64,000 nucleotides of DNA from Telopea speciosissima (lineage: Eukaryota; Streptophyta; Magnoliopsida; Proteales; Proteaceae): the NCBI RefSeq assembly GCF_018873765.1, contig NC_057923.1, positions 60,010,593 to 60,074,592 of the forward strand. Reading direction: 5' to 3'. The position numbers and the translations under genes were made by a program. The notes beneath the pieces were generated by a model that was not told where the DNA came from, did no database searches, and saw only the letters and a list, made by a program, of their open reading frames with translations. Shown piece after piece: positions 12,968 through 24,025 of this stretch; within the stretch, counting starts at the first letter, position 1, and every line of letters starts with the position of its first letter.

Positions 12968-13040
12968 ACGCCACCGTGGTCCTCGAACCCACAACCGCGA
13001 TGTTAAGAGCCTTGGGCTCTACCAACTGAGCTAGACCGAC
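12968..13040 (-). pseudogene. Decayed tRNA-Lys(CUU)-like sequence
   Basis: On the minus strand the D-arm tagctcagttggtagagc, anticodon loop ctcttaa (anticodon CTT) and T-loop gtgggttcgag match a plant tRNA-Lys layout. The anticodon stem (caagg/catcg), the end of the T stem and the acceptor stem are mispaired, so it should not fold into a working tRNA. It could be a tRNA pseudogene or the head of a tRNA-Lys-derived SINE; no clear SINE body follows. Confidence 0.7.
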
Positions 13041-13119
13041 AATGATTTATAATATTGTAATGTATATAATATGTAAAAACTTGAAGGTATGAGATTGTAA
13101 TTTTTTTCTTATCGAGTAC

Positions 13120-13900
13120 CTGGCCAAGTCTAAGCCACCGGTATTGACTGCCCCCTAGCAAGCAGACCATTCATTTAATACACAAAGACTTTAGATCATT
13201 CACTAGGGGCAATGCCCCGAAGCTCCGAATGAGACCCATGGAGTTTGTGATGACGGCTCATAGTTAGCATTATGAAACATTCGAATTGATCACAGAAGGG
13301 GAAAGTGTGTCTTCTGTCACCCCGATACACCATTCGCTCTCAAACTTTCAGCCCAAGTACTAACAGCATTGAGGAACGGGGTGACAACGACGATGAGCCA
13401 ATTGCGCAAACGCCTTAAAGACTATAGTTGCGGCTAACTCACTACCTGATAGAGATGCTGCCTCAGAAGTGAAAGAAACAGCAAGATACTAAAGGATGAA
13501 AAGCAAGGAGCGGAGCTTTATGAAGCGAGCATCAAAATGAAGAAAGTAAAGACACCAGCTTCGAAGCCCTAGATAGTAAAATGTAAGAGGAAGGTGACTA
13601 AGCAACTATGCTACTATTAGCACCCCAACTTTTAGTTGTGTGAAGCGAGTGTCTTTAGCCTAAAGATGACGGTCAGCCCTCCCCTTTATGGTTCCGATCC
13701 CTAACTGCACTCAATGAAGTTCCGATTGAGTAAGTTCTCCTCTCTTTAGCCCTAATTGATCCGGTTTTTGAGAGCACTGACAAAGCTGAACTCATAATAA
13801 GACCCAGGTCAAACTTAATAATCAAACATTCCTCGCGGTTCATTGCCTCGTGAAAAAAGAAAGGTAGGCAGCGCTAGGATCCCACTCCCCAAGAAAAGGA
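13120..13900. other. Possible organelle-derived (mitochondrial-like) insertion
   Basis: This block differs from its surroundings. It lacks the AT-rich runs, is closer to even base composition, and contains phrases such as 'gaagcgagc', 'cttcgaagccctag' and 'cctcgcggttcattg' that recall plant mitochondrial intergenic DNA. No organellar gene is recognisable and the edges are not defined, so the call rests on texture alone. Confidence 0.3.
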
Positions 13901-14711
13901 GTTGTTGTGCTTGATCAAACAGATCAATTTTGTCTGCCGCTCCAATTGCTCATCTTCCTCTGAAATGCTCTGTACTAAGTTTATGGATTTGAAACTCCTG
14001 CCCGCTAACTTGTTGCTCTACAAGCTTGGTCGTCGTTTTTCTTGGAGCATTTTATTATCAGTGTTGAGAAAGCTTATTCACTGGTTATGGATTTGCATCT
14101 GCATCTGCCATTGGTGGTTATTGATCTCGGTCTCTAGTTCAAAAAAACTTATAGTTCTTTGGCGCCAAAAAAAAAGTATATATAATATATATTTGATTTA
14201 TTGATGAGAGAGATTGTATATGATATAAATTATATAGTTTATAATATAGAAATAAGCATGTGCATGAGTACTATTTGATAGAATCAGCTGAAATCGGCCA
14301 TAATCTGCCCTAACCCTAGATATCTTATAAGGACTGGTCGATTTGAATCAGCCGAAATTGGTCCGCCAATCCAACTCTGATTTTTGAATACACGTTAGAC
14401 GGTTGACCCCCAAAAAAAAAGAGGACTATAATTAATATGTAGGTTTTTTAAGTGCAAAGTTCAATTACTTAACATGTTAAACTTCAGTTTTACCTTCCCT
14501 GGCTAGAAACACTACTTTACATTGGGTAATAAAGGGAGTGGGCTTTCCACCACAAGCTCACCAATTCACCATTATAGGCTGATTACCACTCTGGATTTAC
14601 TGCCAGTAAAAAACATAAAAAAATCCTAACAACCCATGAGACTAATTTAAAACTTTATATGGACAATAATAGCTCACCTGTTATAATCCCCTTCCGCAAT
14701 CTAAGCATTTA

Positions 14712-17700
14712 CTATTTCTTCACACCACTTGTGGACTCTGGCTGTGGTTTTACAATGCCAAGCTGCCCACCTTCTTTGTTTGCAGCAGTTGCAGCTTTCA
14801 CTTCATTACAGTAGTTTATAAACTTGGTCAGCTCCTGAAATCATCAAAAAGAAAATATTAATTTAACAAAAAATTTCAGATGGCACGAGGAGAAGTACTA
14901 ATAGTTACTAAGAAACTGAAGAATATACTGCCATAAATCATGATCTCACACACAAACCTACTGTCCACAAGTACTAGAATACTAAATACAGATATTAGAA
15001 TGTAAAACATCAACATTTGCACGATACAAGGAAAGGAAGATCAAAATTGACCAGAGGAAGAATGAGGTACATGTATTTCATTTAATCCATGAAAAGTTGG
15101 AGTATATAAGCAGAACAAAGGTGAATCAAATAATTTTCGGACTCATACACCTTTCAATGCCAAAGGGAAGAACAGTCAACATTATTAGGAAATTGAGCTA
15201 TCCATTTCTGTGGAAGGCTTGCCAAGTCCTAACCAGTAAAGCATATCAAGAGCATAAGGTTTTGTCCACAAGTTTCCTTGATGTTCTGAACAGCTTTGGC
15301 ATTGGCTCAATAATATTTGCAGTCACAGTGCAACTAAAGAAAGCAGTAATGCATGAAAGCCACTGAAGTTGAATTAAAAATTGAATTGATTATTCAATAA
15401 CTGTTATGATTTAGACATCTCTTTGGCATCATGGGACATAATAAGTTCAAGGTTTTGGCTATCATGGGTGCAAGTGTGTGACTAGATAGGTAGTCTTTAT
15501 TTCTGTAGTATGGGTGAAAGTTCAACGCCTAGTAAACTAATTATAAGCAAGTAGGTCACTATCAGTAAATTGCACAAACTTATTTACATAGTTATATACC
15601 ACGAACACCACAACCTCAAAATTCAACTAAAACAAGCTACCCCAGGAATCAATTTAATCTTTTGATGTTCATGAGCAAAGCAGGGGAAATAGACGGAAAA
15701 CTAATATAGTGATAAACAACTGGAAATTTATGTTAGAAAAGCCTGACTGAAGTTGGATTTAGAGGTCAATGTTGGCTGTGATAAACCTTTAGCTATGCTT
15801 GCAGTCTTGTTAAGCAAAAGTTTAAGGTATTCTTCTCAAATGGATTTATTCAAACCTTTTACAAAGGGAGAAAAGAGGTTGGTGAAAAGAAGGAAGGAAG
15901 CAACCGTATGGGAGTTTTAGGCCCGAAAATGTAATGCAGGCACACATGCAAGCGTGCATATCACACAAATATTTTGATGCTTATGGTGATTTCCAGGATG
16001 TAAACAGATAGTTTTCTCTAAATGAATAACCAATTCTATTGATAGGGTTAAACACATACAACTTCTAAAGAATACGCCAACAGAGATCATATGGTTCCAA
16101 AAGAAAATAGCTGGGTACAGTTCAGTATCAGGATCTCGAGACCCTATAAATTACATGTTTGGTAAAAAAAAAGTTCACCGGATAAAGCTTCTCAAGGAAT
16201 GAGGCCCAAATAGCACAAGGTACATGAACAAGCCAGCTGATTAACCAAACGGGGTTTGGGATCAAGAGCTAACAAGTGCAGTATAACTACAACAGTTCTA
16301 AACAGACAAAAAGGATTGCCCTGTCTTAGTCCCTGTGGTGAGATGATCTTATTAAACTGATAATTGAGGCATGCTACTTGTGGAACCAGGACAAAAGTAG
16401 TCTGCAAAAAATTTGGCTCAATAGCTTACTAGGATTGAGGCCTATTGCCTCCTGGTGGTACTGTGAGGCCAAGATTCCATGACAACTAGATGGGAGATAC
16501 CCAAGGGTGTAGCCGTGTAGGTCAGTTGGCAAGGACTAACACCTCACAATTAAGAGGTCATGAGTTCAACTCTCCTTGGGGCCTTCCTATGTGGGGGAAA
16601 AAAAACTAGATGGGAGGAGATATAGACAGCTGGTTTTACAAGACAAACATTTGTATTGAGTGTCTTCCTGACTATTATATAGGATCTTGGAGACTTCCCA
16701 TTTCTTGGGAGAGGTTAAGACCCTTTGCCTCCAATCTTGTTCAATTGGATCCTGAGGTTGGACTATAAGTTTGCAGAAACTCTAACCAGGAGTAGAGTTT
16801 CCAAGGATAGTTCACTTTTCTTCATAACCTTTGGAAAGACAACTGACTAGTCTATGTCTAACCCTCTTTCAGTACTCCCTCTCTTTTCCTGCTAACATTT
16901 ATCTTCTCTTTTTTTTTTTTTTTTTTTTTTTTTGGTAATGAACAAGTATCTTTTCATACATGGCCAAAACCTTATTATCTCTTAATAATCTTACTTGCTG
17001 CACATTATGCAGGCCTTTCTAATTCAAAAAGGGTAAACTTTTTTGGCAGTTGCATCATGTGAGACAAATAATAGTGTCTTACAAATGGAATTTTACATGT
17101 GAATTCAACTTTGACAGTTGGATTTGTGTACTTGTTCAAAGAAGAGTTCATCTTCATTTTACCCATACAACTTTGTCACACACTAAGGACAGAGTAGACC
17201 AATAGAAGACATGTTAAATTGGTCCCAAATTTGCAACACTTGTACACTGTTCAATGATCCAAGTCTAAGTGTTTATGGGACTAATAGAAAACTAACCATG
17301 ACTTCAGTCCTATAAGATTAGATTATCAAGACTCGAAGGGAATTAATCTAGTCATTTTCCAGTTTTGCCTAATGGCAAAGGAGACAATTCAACACAAGAT
17401 AGTATCCTTTCCAGAGGAAAAGCAACTTTGCACAAATAGAATAGCAAGTGTGTGAGTTCAGATACTGTATCCAAAATGCCAAGTAAAGTTGTAACTATAG
17501 ATATACATCATATACGTTTGTATCCTGTAGGGACACAGTTCAAACCAAACCCCTGACCAAAAGAACTTCAAATTAATTACTAGAGAACTTGTCAAAGATA
17601 GGTCAAAAGAGAACTTACACGATCAGCATCCATGTCCTCAGTGATTTTTGATTGCTTCATGACTTTCTTGCCTGAAAATCAAAATTCAGAAGATGTCAGA

Positions 17701-17840
17701 GAGGGAAAAGAGAGATGGTTTTTTTCAAAAAACTCATGAACGAATAAACCTTTGCGAGTTTGAGGGGGTTTGCCATGGCGGTTGGGAGGGATGGACTTCT
17801 TCTTCTTCTGCCCTTTGAAGAGATTAGCTTTCTGTGTCAT
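14712..17840 (-). CDS. Small basic conserved protein, possibly UPF0390/DUF2462-like
   Basis: A three-exon gene encoding 88 aa. Exons (minus strand): 17840-17750, 17671-17619, 14834-14712. All junctions are GT-AG and the frame closes exactly; the last intron is 2.8 kb. The N-terminus (MTQKANLFKGQKKKKSIPPN) is strongly basic, followed by a conserved-looking RHGKPPQTRKGKK patch and an acidic turn ITEDMDADRELTKF. The second half is more neutral (NYCNEVKAATAANKEGGQLG). Splice structure and plant-like conservation support a real gene. The family assignment is from memory of similar small basic nucleolar or translation-associated proteins and is tentative. No domain with known chemistry is visible. 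Confidence 0.72.
16507..16600 (+). mobile_element. tRNA-derived SINE within the small gene's long intron
   Basis: The sequence shows 'gtgtaggtcagttggcaag' (A-box-like), then 'aagaggtcatgagttcaact' covering a B-box of the GAGTTCAACTC type, then 'ccttcctatgtggggg' and an A-rich stretch. The spacing matches a SINE head. It lies in the 2.8-kb intron in antisense orientation to the gene. The rest of the intron (14,835-17,618) holds a long poly-T run at 16,910-16,933 and nothing else recognised. Confidence 0.5.
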
Positions 17841-18985
17841 TTCTTCAGATTTTAGGGTTCTCCTTCTGAAGTCTGAATTTCCCTTTCTCTTGCTGTGGAA
17901 AAAGGGTTTCTATTTCCGCCGACCTGCTGAGAAATTCAAGACTCAAGTAAGAAAGAAGAACTGCTAAAAACTGGAAAAGCCAATCTTCTCTAGACTATAT
18001 ACCTAGTTGTGCCAAGTGGAAGGCATGCGTGCAAGTCTTCCACCACCTCGCTCATGGCCGCCTCGGACAAGCGTATTGGTACAATTGCCTCCCTATACGC
18101 AGATTGATACGTGGATCGTCGCATTCATTTACATCTGCATAGAAACACAAGAAACATACAAAAACTTGGCATTCCTCAAATTTCCTTTTGGTCTTGGGAA
18201 AAAAAAAGAGAAAAATCATAATAATATAATCGATCGATCGATCGATCGATCCTCAACAGAAACAGAAGATGTACAAAGAGCGCAATGGACTCTGTTTTGA
18301 GTAGGGATTAGATCATCGAATCAACAATTAGTAAAACAGCTAATGGAAGAAATTTTAGAATTATAGTTTCTGGTTTCAAGAAGAGGGTCCTCTTCGTAGC
18401 CTTCTAGACTTCTACAGTAATATATCAACCAGTCCAAAATCACCGGAGCTAATGGAGCTCCACTTGTCCATTAGAAAATCCCTCTTCATTGCGAGAGGTG
18501 GTAACTCTTCAGTTTGCCAACTTCCAAAGGGGAGAAACTTTAGTTCTTTCCATGGACGCATCTGTGATTAGCTGTATTCAACAAAACAGACCTTCCAATT
18601 CTTTCTTTCAAATTTAGAGATTGTTGTTGCCGGTTATTACTTCTTCTTTGTGAAAATGGAAGCATTCGAAATATTGTAAGGAATTATGAACATGAAGGAA
18701 ATCCTTTATGAAGTACTTATTTCAGGACTGAATTATCGTTAGGATCTCTTTTGGGTTTCTGTATCTCGATGAGAGATCAAAAAACGAGATTTCCATTACT
18801 TGCATTAGCATATGATACAATTACAACTTAAAGATGGCAAGAAATCAATATGATTTTGGAGATTTTTTGAGCAATTCAGGGAACCTGCAATCATCTTTTT
18901 CTTGTTCTCACTATAAAGGTGATAACCATGGGATATAATTCATCCTTGGTAAGCAAAATTTTCCAAAATAGCGATGATCAATCAT
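17841..18985. other. Upstream region of the small gene and intergenic DNA
   Basis: The first few hundred bases presumably contain that gene's promoter; no clear TATA box was identified. A (CGAT)n microsatellite lies at about 18,230-18,251. No open frame in the remainder is supported. Confidence 0.4.
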
Positions 18986-18989
18986 TGAG

Positions 18990-20790
18990 ACAGAGAGAGT
19001 ATATATTTAACGGTAAACAAGTGCGTTGTCGAGTTGGTGCAGAAACTGGTAAATCCGTATTCAATCTCCGTTCCTATCCGTTTAGGAGATTCCCTCTGAA
19101 AACTAATCGGATATGAATAGGATGATCCTCTCAAATAAATTTTTGTGTCTTGTATTCTATCAAGTTTTTTAATTTTATAATTTTATAAGTTAAGATAATG
19201 TAATTGTTTTTTTCTAGATTTTCTATTGATTTATATATATTGTTTTATGTATTGTGATACATGGAATTATATATCTATTAAAATAAATACAAGATAAAAT
19301 CAAAAGTAAAAAATGTAAGAAAATCTTTGTTTTTTGGTAGAACACAGGGCTATTCATTCAAGCGCGTCCAACGCTAAAAGAAAAAAAAACAAGAAACATA
19401 ACACAGATAACTGACATGTGATACACAAGGTTTCAAAACTGACAAGGTTCAGAAACCAGTGAGAGACATATGGTCCTGACATACATGTTATAGGCGGAAC
19501 CGGTCAGGGGAGGGAATGGATTACAACTACATCCCAAGGAAACTCGCTGTAGACATAGCTTACATAATAAAGCGCATGCACGAACGTGCCATAAAAAAAG
19601 AATATATCAGCAAAAAACAAAAAGAAGACATCATTTTTTATGCCGCATGCCAGACAAGCCCCTGGGAGACAGGGAAAGTCACAGTATGCACGTGGCCCAA
19701 TGAAGTTCTTGATGGTCGTTGCATCCATTCTAGGATGCACCTTCCGAGTTGCTTCACCATCGCCAACGACGGTGACCGCCCTACCAGAGTCGGCCTCACC
19801 TGCAAACATAAAAAAAAAAAAAAAAAAATCTTCCTTAACACGAAGCCCCTCGGTGTTGTCCACATAGATCCCAAAACCTGAAACAAATATTTGGATCACA
19901 CAAACGGACAATATTTGCCTGCAATGGCAAAAAATCCCAACAACCGCATAATGGGGAACTTCCTAGGAGGGGAAGGGGGTTGGGGAAGATGGAGCAAAAT
20001 GGAATGGAGTTGGATCTGTCGATTCTTCATATGGAAACCCCTGGTTTCCACCTTTCGCACAAGCTTTGCTTGAATATGTGTGAGTTCATTGGACGGCAAA
20101 GGCAAAAATCTAGTAGCGGCAACCGTGGAGTGCGACACACCGGAGAGTATCTTAAACTAGAGATGGAGTCCGATACACTGGAGATGGAAGGCGGTACACC
20201 GGAGAGTATAGAAGAAGCGAAATCGCCGTCCCCAGGCAGGGTCGGCATCGTCGTCATCATCCGCGTCGGCATCGTCTTCAGTGGCAAGGCTGATGATCAT
20301 GGCGGAAAGCTGAGGAGGAGATGGGTAAAGTAAACCAAGCACTACAGGCAGAGATAGGAACACGCACAAGAGGCGGAGATCAAAGCACGCACGGCGGCGA
20401 AAGTGAGGCTATCACACACAACGGTGGAAGTAAGGCTATCACACACAGCGGTGGAAAAGAGGGGAGAAAAAAACCCTAACGCTTCTCATAGTATACTAAA
20501 ACTAAGCTATACTTGTTTTACGTGAGGAATTCTTTTCGAAGATGTATGGTATGTTGGGAGAGGCTTCTAGAGCAAGTGGCATAAGAAAATCAAAGACTAA
20601 GAAGAGTAGAAGAAAGGGTAGTAGTTGAACTCTCAAGTCTCAACCCTAACCATCATCAACAAAACTGTAAAGATGTCAACAGATAAGATATTATCTAAAT
20701 CCGTCCGAAAACTAATAGGATATTATCTGAATTCATCCGAATATAATCGGATACAAATATGATAATGCCACTATTTGACCAAAGTCAATC
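18990..20790 (-). mobile_element. Inverted copy of the 8204-8835 repeat, split by a 1256-bp insertion
   Basis: Reverse complements of 18,990-19,325 and 20,582-20,790 match adjoining parts of the 8204-8835 repeat, including 'gattttcttac' and 'ttcttcttagtctttg' on either side of the breakpoint. The two halves are separated by 19,326-20,581. This shows one old repeat copy later interrupted by a younger insertion. Confidence 0.8.
19316..20591 (-). mobile_element. 1256-bp retroposed insertion with 10-bp target duplication
   Basis: taagaaaatc at 19,316-19,325 is repeated exactly at 20,582-20,591 and bounds 1256 bases. The left edge is T-rich (tttgttttttgg), so on the minus strand the insert ends in an A-rich tail. 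A long direct duplication plus an A-rich end is typical of LINE-mediated retroposition. Minus-strand frames inside (for example 19,504-19,911 and 20,027-20,287) are not recognised proteins and contain a poly-T low-complexity tract, so I do not call them genes. It could be a truncated LINE or a retrocopied transcript. Confidence 0.75.
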
Positions 20791-21453
20791 CATTTATATC
20801 CTTATGTATCACCGAGAGTGTGTGAATCATTTCCCATCTTTTAAATTTTTTTTCTTTTTTGTGTTGAAACCCCCCCTCCCCCCAAACCCCAAAGTGAGGG
20901 GGAAGGGGAATTTATTCATAGTTGTGTGTAGAACTCATGGCAGCAGTACAATACATCTCCTGAAACCATGGATTAGAAATGAGCCAAACTATCATACACG
21001 ATACCAATAGGGCCCTCCTAATAAGGAGATAGCCAAGCTATCTGCCTTGGAATGTAGTTGAAATTATAATCGATAAGAATGGAAATAAGATACATAATAT
21101 CCTACAAAATTGATTTGATAGACAGAGGGAAGATGAAATTCCTTTTTAAAAGTAGGAGATTACATCTTTATTATCAGATTCAACCATTAGTTTGGCATAG
21201 CCTTCACTGATTGCCACAAGTAGAGCAACCTTGATAGTCAATGTTTTACCTTCAATAGATTCAAAAAATTCATAAGGACTAGATATGGTTCATAACTGAA
21301 AAAATACATATAGAATTGAAGTGAACCTCTTAAATTGTCAATCTACATTAGAGGGTGACTTACCCATCCACCGACAGAATAATTGAATGGCTCAATCATC
21401 AATAAAGCCTTAAATATGTGGATTGTGAAAGTCACATTGACCTTTAAAGGGAT

Positions 21454-21605
21454 ATAATATAGGGGACGCTGTTCTCTGTGCCGCAGTGCAGGATGCGCCC
21501 AGACACATGGGGTGGGCGCAATGACCATCCTCCCCCCTGAATGGCGGGCCCATGTGCCTACCCGCATCCTGCGCTGCGGCACAGAGAACATTCTCCCATA
21601 ATATA
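21454..21605. mobile_element. 136-bp palindromic MITE with 8-bp target duplication
   Basis: The element 21,462-21,597 is flanked by ataatata on both sides. Its arms begin near 'ttctctgtgccgcag' and end near 'ctgcggcacagagaa', giving terminal inverted repeats of about 35 bases. A related, more diverged copy starts near 60,525 ('tgttctttgtgccgcagcgc'). Confidence 0.85.
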
Positions 21606-22710
21606 GATGGACTATATTTTCCCGTTTATTTTTTCCTATTTTTTTATCTTGTTTTAGGCAGTTTGGGGCTTTAGCCCATACAGTACCGTAAAAGATGTCG
21701 GTTCTAGTCTAACTCACACCAACCGTTTGGGCTGGTCCAGTTTTGGAAACTATGCTTTTCCTCTACGCCTGGAATTTTATAGTATTGCCATTCACCTTAG
21801 TGGGGGATATGTTTTTAGGAAAGTATTCTTCTCAAATTCCCCAAAAGTGTGCAGTGCAGTAATTCAAAGTGGAGATATGTAGCTCGAACATTCAACAGTG
21901 CCGAACTCAAGAAAAAAAAACGGAACTCAATGAGATAGCTGTCAGGTTGACATCTCCATCCCAATCTGCCCTCCTACACATTTTAGGGAATTGGAGAAAA
22001 TTAAAATCCTATATTTTGAGGGTAAGTAGAAGGTTCTCTGGCAAACACATAGAGGGAAATCTTTAATATGTGGTTTGGAATTATTTCCCTACGGTGTCAA
22101 AAGCTGGCCGGCACTAATCAATTGGTAAATTGGGTGGTGTCATGTAATTGGTCGGAATCAGCCTGTGGCCGACCATTTATAGCTTGATTAGGCCGTTTAT
22201 ATTTGATCAACCTATTTATTTTCAATTTGAATATAAACATGTCCATATGCCTGTCTTATGAGGTCTGATTAATTAAATAGTGTGAAGCCTTAAATTGATG
22301 GGGACTGATTAGGCTCAACTTAAACTGACCCGGACGTAATGATTGACAGCCCTATATTTTCCTACGGAGGTGTATACTTATATAGTAATAAAACAAGTGG
22401 ATAGAGAGCATACCCTTTGAACTGTTTATTTATTCTTTGGTTCATCATTATTGGACACACAAGGGGATTTTATGGACAGTCCTAATAAAATTTTAGAGTC
22501 AAATTCAATCATAATCAAGGTTTTAGTACACAATATTGGCGTTTATAATGGACACTACCGATACAGATCGGCCATATCGGTCTGTAATCTGTCGATTTCA
22601 ATAAAAAAAAGCCTTTAGAATAACAATCAAGGATGATGTGACCAACTTTCTCAATAATTTTAAGTATCAACTATCTGCCACATTGTAGATAGAGATGTCC
22701 ATATGTGTCC
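21606..22710. other. Intergenic, diverged repeats only
   Basis: No gene seen. Around 22,095-22,355 the block opening 'tgtcaaaagctggccggcac' and closing 'aatgattgacagccct' resembles the 'ggtgtcaa...ttgacacc' repeat family seen at 1-450, 51,560-51,910 and 56,960. It is probably an old MITE. Confidence 0.4.
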
Positions 22711-22711
22711 A

Positions 22712-23161
22712 CTTGCAGATAGGGATGTAAACGGATCGGATTCGGATTGAATGTGGTCGGATCTGGATATTCCCTGACTGAATACGAATACCTCTAAACG
22801 GATTCGGATGGACTCAGATACGGATCGAATTCAGATTTTTTATCATCCGTTTACATCTCTACCTTGTGTAACCCGGACCTTCCTCCCCTTAGTGGATACA
22901 ATTCACTCTCAATCCATATCTCTAAGATCATGATTCTCTTTTCCTCATATTCTAGAACACATTGAATCTTCAAAAATCCTCAAGATCATTATTTACTTAA
23001 TTTTTTATTATTATATATTCGGATTTTTTTCAGACGAATTTTTGTCGGAGTATTCAGATTTTTTTCTAAATATCTCTAAATGAATACAAATATCCCTAAA
23101 CGGATACGGATACGAATCGAATTCGAATTTTCGAATATCCATTTACATCCCTACCTGCAGA
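22712..23161. mobile_element. hAT-like MITE, TIR 'TAGGGATGTAAACGG'
   Basis: The element 22,720-23,153 starts tagggatgtaaacggatcgg and ends tccatttacatccctac, which are inverted. Flanks cttgcaga and cctgcaga form an 8-bp duplication with one mismatch. The interior is shared almost end to end with 26,783-27,214 inside the ABCG gene's first intron (for example 'cctcatattctagaac' and 'gatcattatttacttaat'). Confidence 0.8.
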
Positions 23162-23213
23162 TTCTTACTATTCTGGTATACTATCCTCTAGAAAGTTTCA
23201 TGAAACAGAAAAT

Positions 23214-23214
<1 letters not shown>

Positions 23215-23258
<44 letters not shown>
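23215..23258 (+). repeat. (GA)n microsatellite
   Basis: An uninterrupted run of about twenty GA units lies 0.8 kb upstream of the ABCG start codon. Confidence 0.9.
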
Positions 23259-23262
<4 letters not shown>

Positions 23263-23931
23263 CAATTGGAGCAATGGGAGTGAATCATGCAGTAGGCTAC
23301 CTGACATGTCCTATTCCCTTCCCTTTCAGAAAAACAAAGACTGCTATCTAACAAAAGGTAGTAGGGGGTGGTGGCATTAATTTGAGAATTGAGATGGGGC
23401 AGGTCAGATTCATTCAACTCTGTCCAGAGTCCACACATGTAAGATTAATGGATACCAAGGCTGCTCATCAAGACTATAGTTTTAGTGTACAGAGGATGAT
23501 TCAATTTGATTACCATTGGCTGATTCATAACAAACAACAAAGATCATAAAGACCCAATTAATTGGTGGGCCATAAAGATGGGTTCTATAACTGCTTTAGC
23601 TAAAACCGGGAAATTTTCCCAAAAATTTTCACCTATACTGATTTCTATCTTCTCTGTAGTCTGTCTCTAATTATTATATGATCTTAAATCATGTGAAGAC
23701 CTTTCTTCCTCCACATTAATTAATTCTCCTCCTCTGTAAGAGAGAGATATTCACTTGCTTACCACCAAACTCTCAACTTCCCTTGTGCAGTTTCATTCAT
23801 GACAGCATTGATGGGTTTGTTGTTTACACAAACGGTAACCAAAGTCATAATCCAGCAGGGCCCATACACCTATATGACTATTGATTTGATCAGTCTAAAT
23901 AGACTCTCTATAGCCCTCTCTTCATCTTCTG

Positions 23932-23939
23932 TATATATT
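23932..23939 (+). promoter_or_regulatory. Candidate TATA box of the ABCG gene
   Basis: tatatatt lies 94 bases before the chosen ATG at 24,026, which allows a leader of about 60 bases. The stretch 23,290-23,930 upstream is non-repetitive and likely holds the promoter. No specific factor site is claimed. Confidence 0.4.
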
Positions 23940-24025
23940 ATTACAGAATGTTCTTCAATCCAAACGAACCCAGAGCAGTAGTTTTCTCTTGAGGTGGTGG
24001 TGTTTGTTGCCAGTCCCCAGAGAAT

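Noticed and set aside
19504-20369. Several overlapping frames of 60-135 codons on both strands
   Set aside because: They lie inside the 1256-bp retroposed insert, include a poly-T/poly-Phe tract and read in many frames at once, which reflects base composition rather than coding.
23221-23260. (GA)n run as a coding REREREREM stretch
   Set aside because: A microsatellite, not protein.
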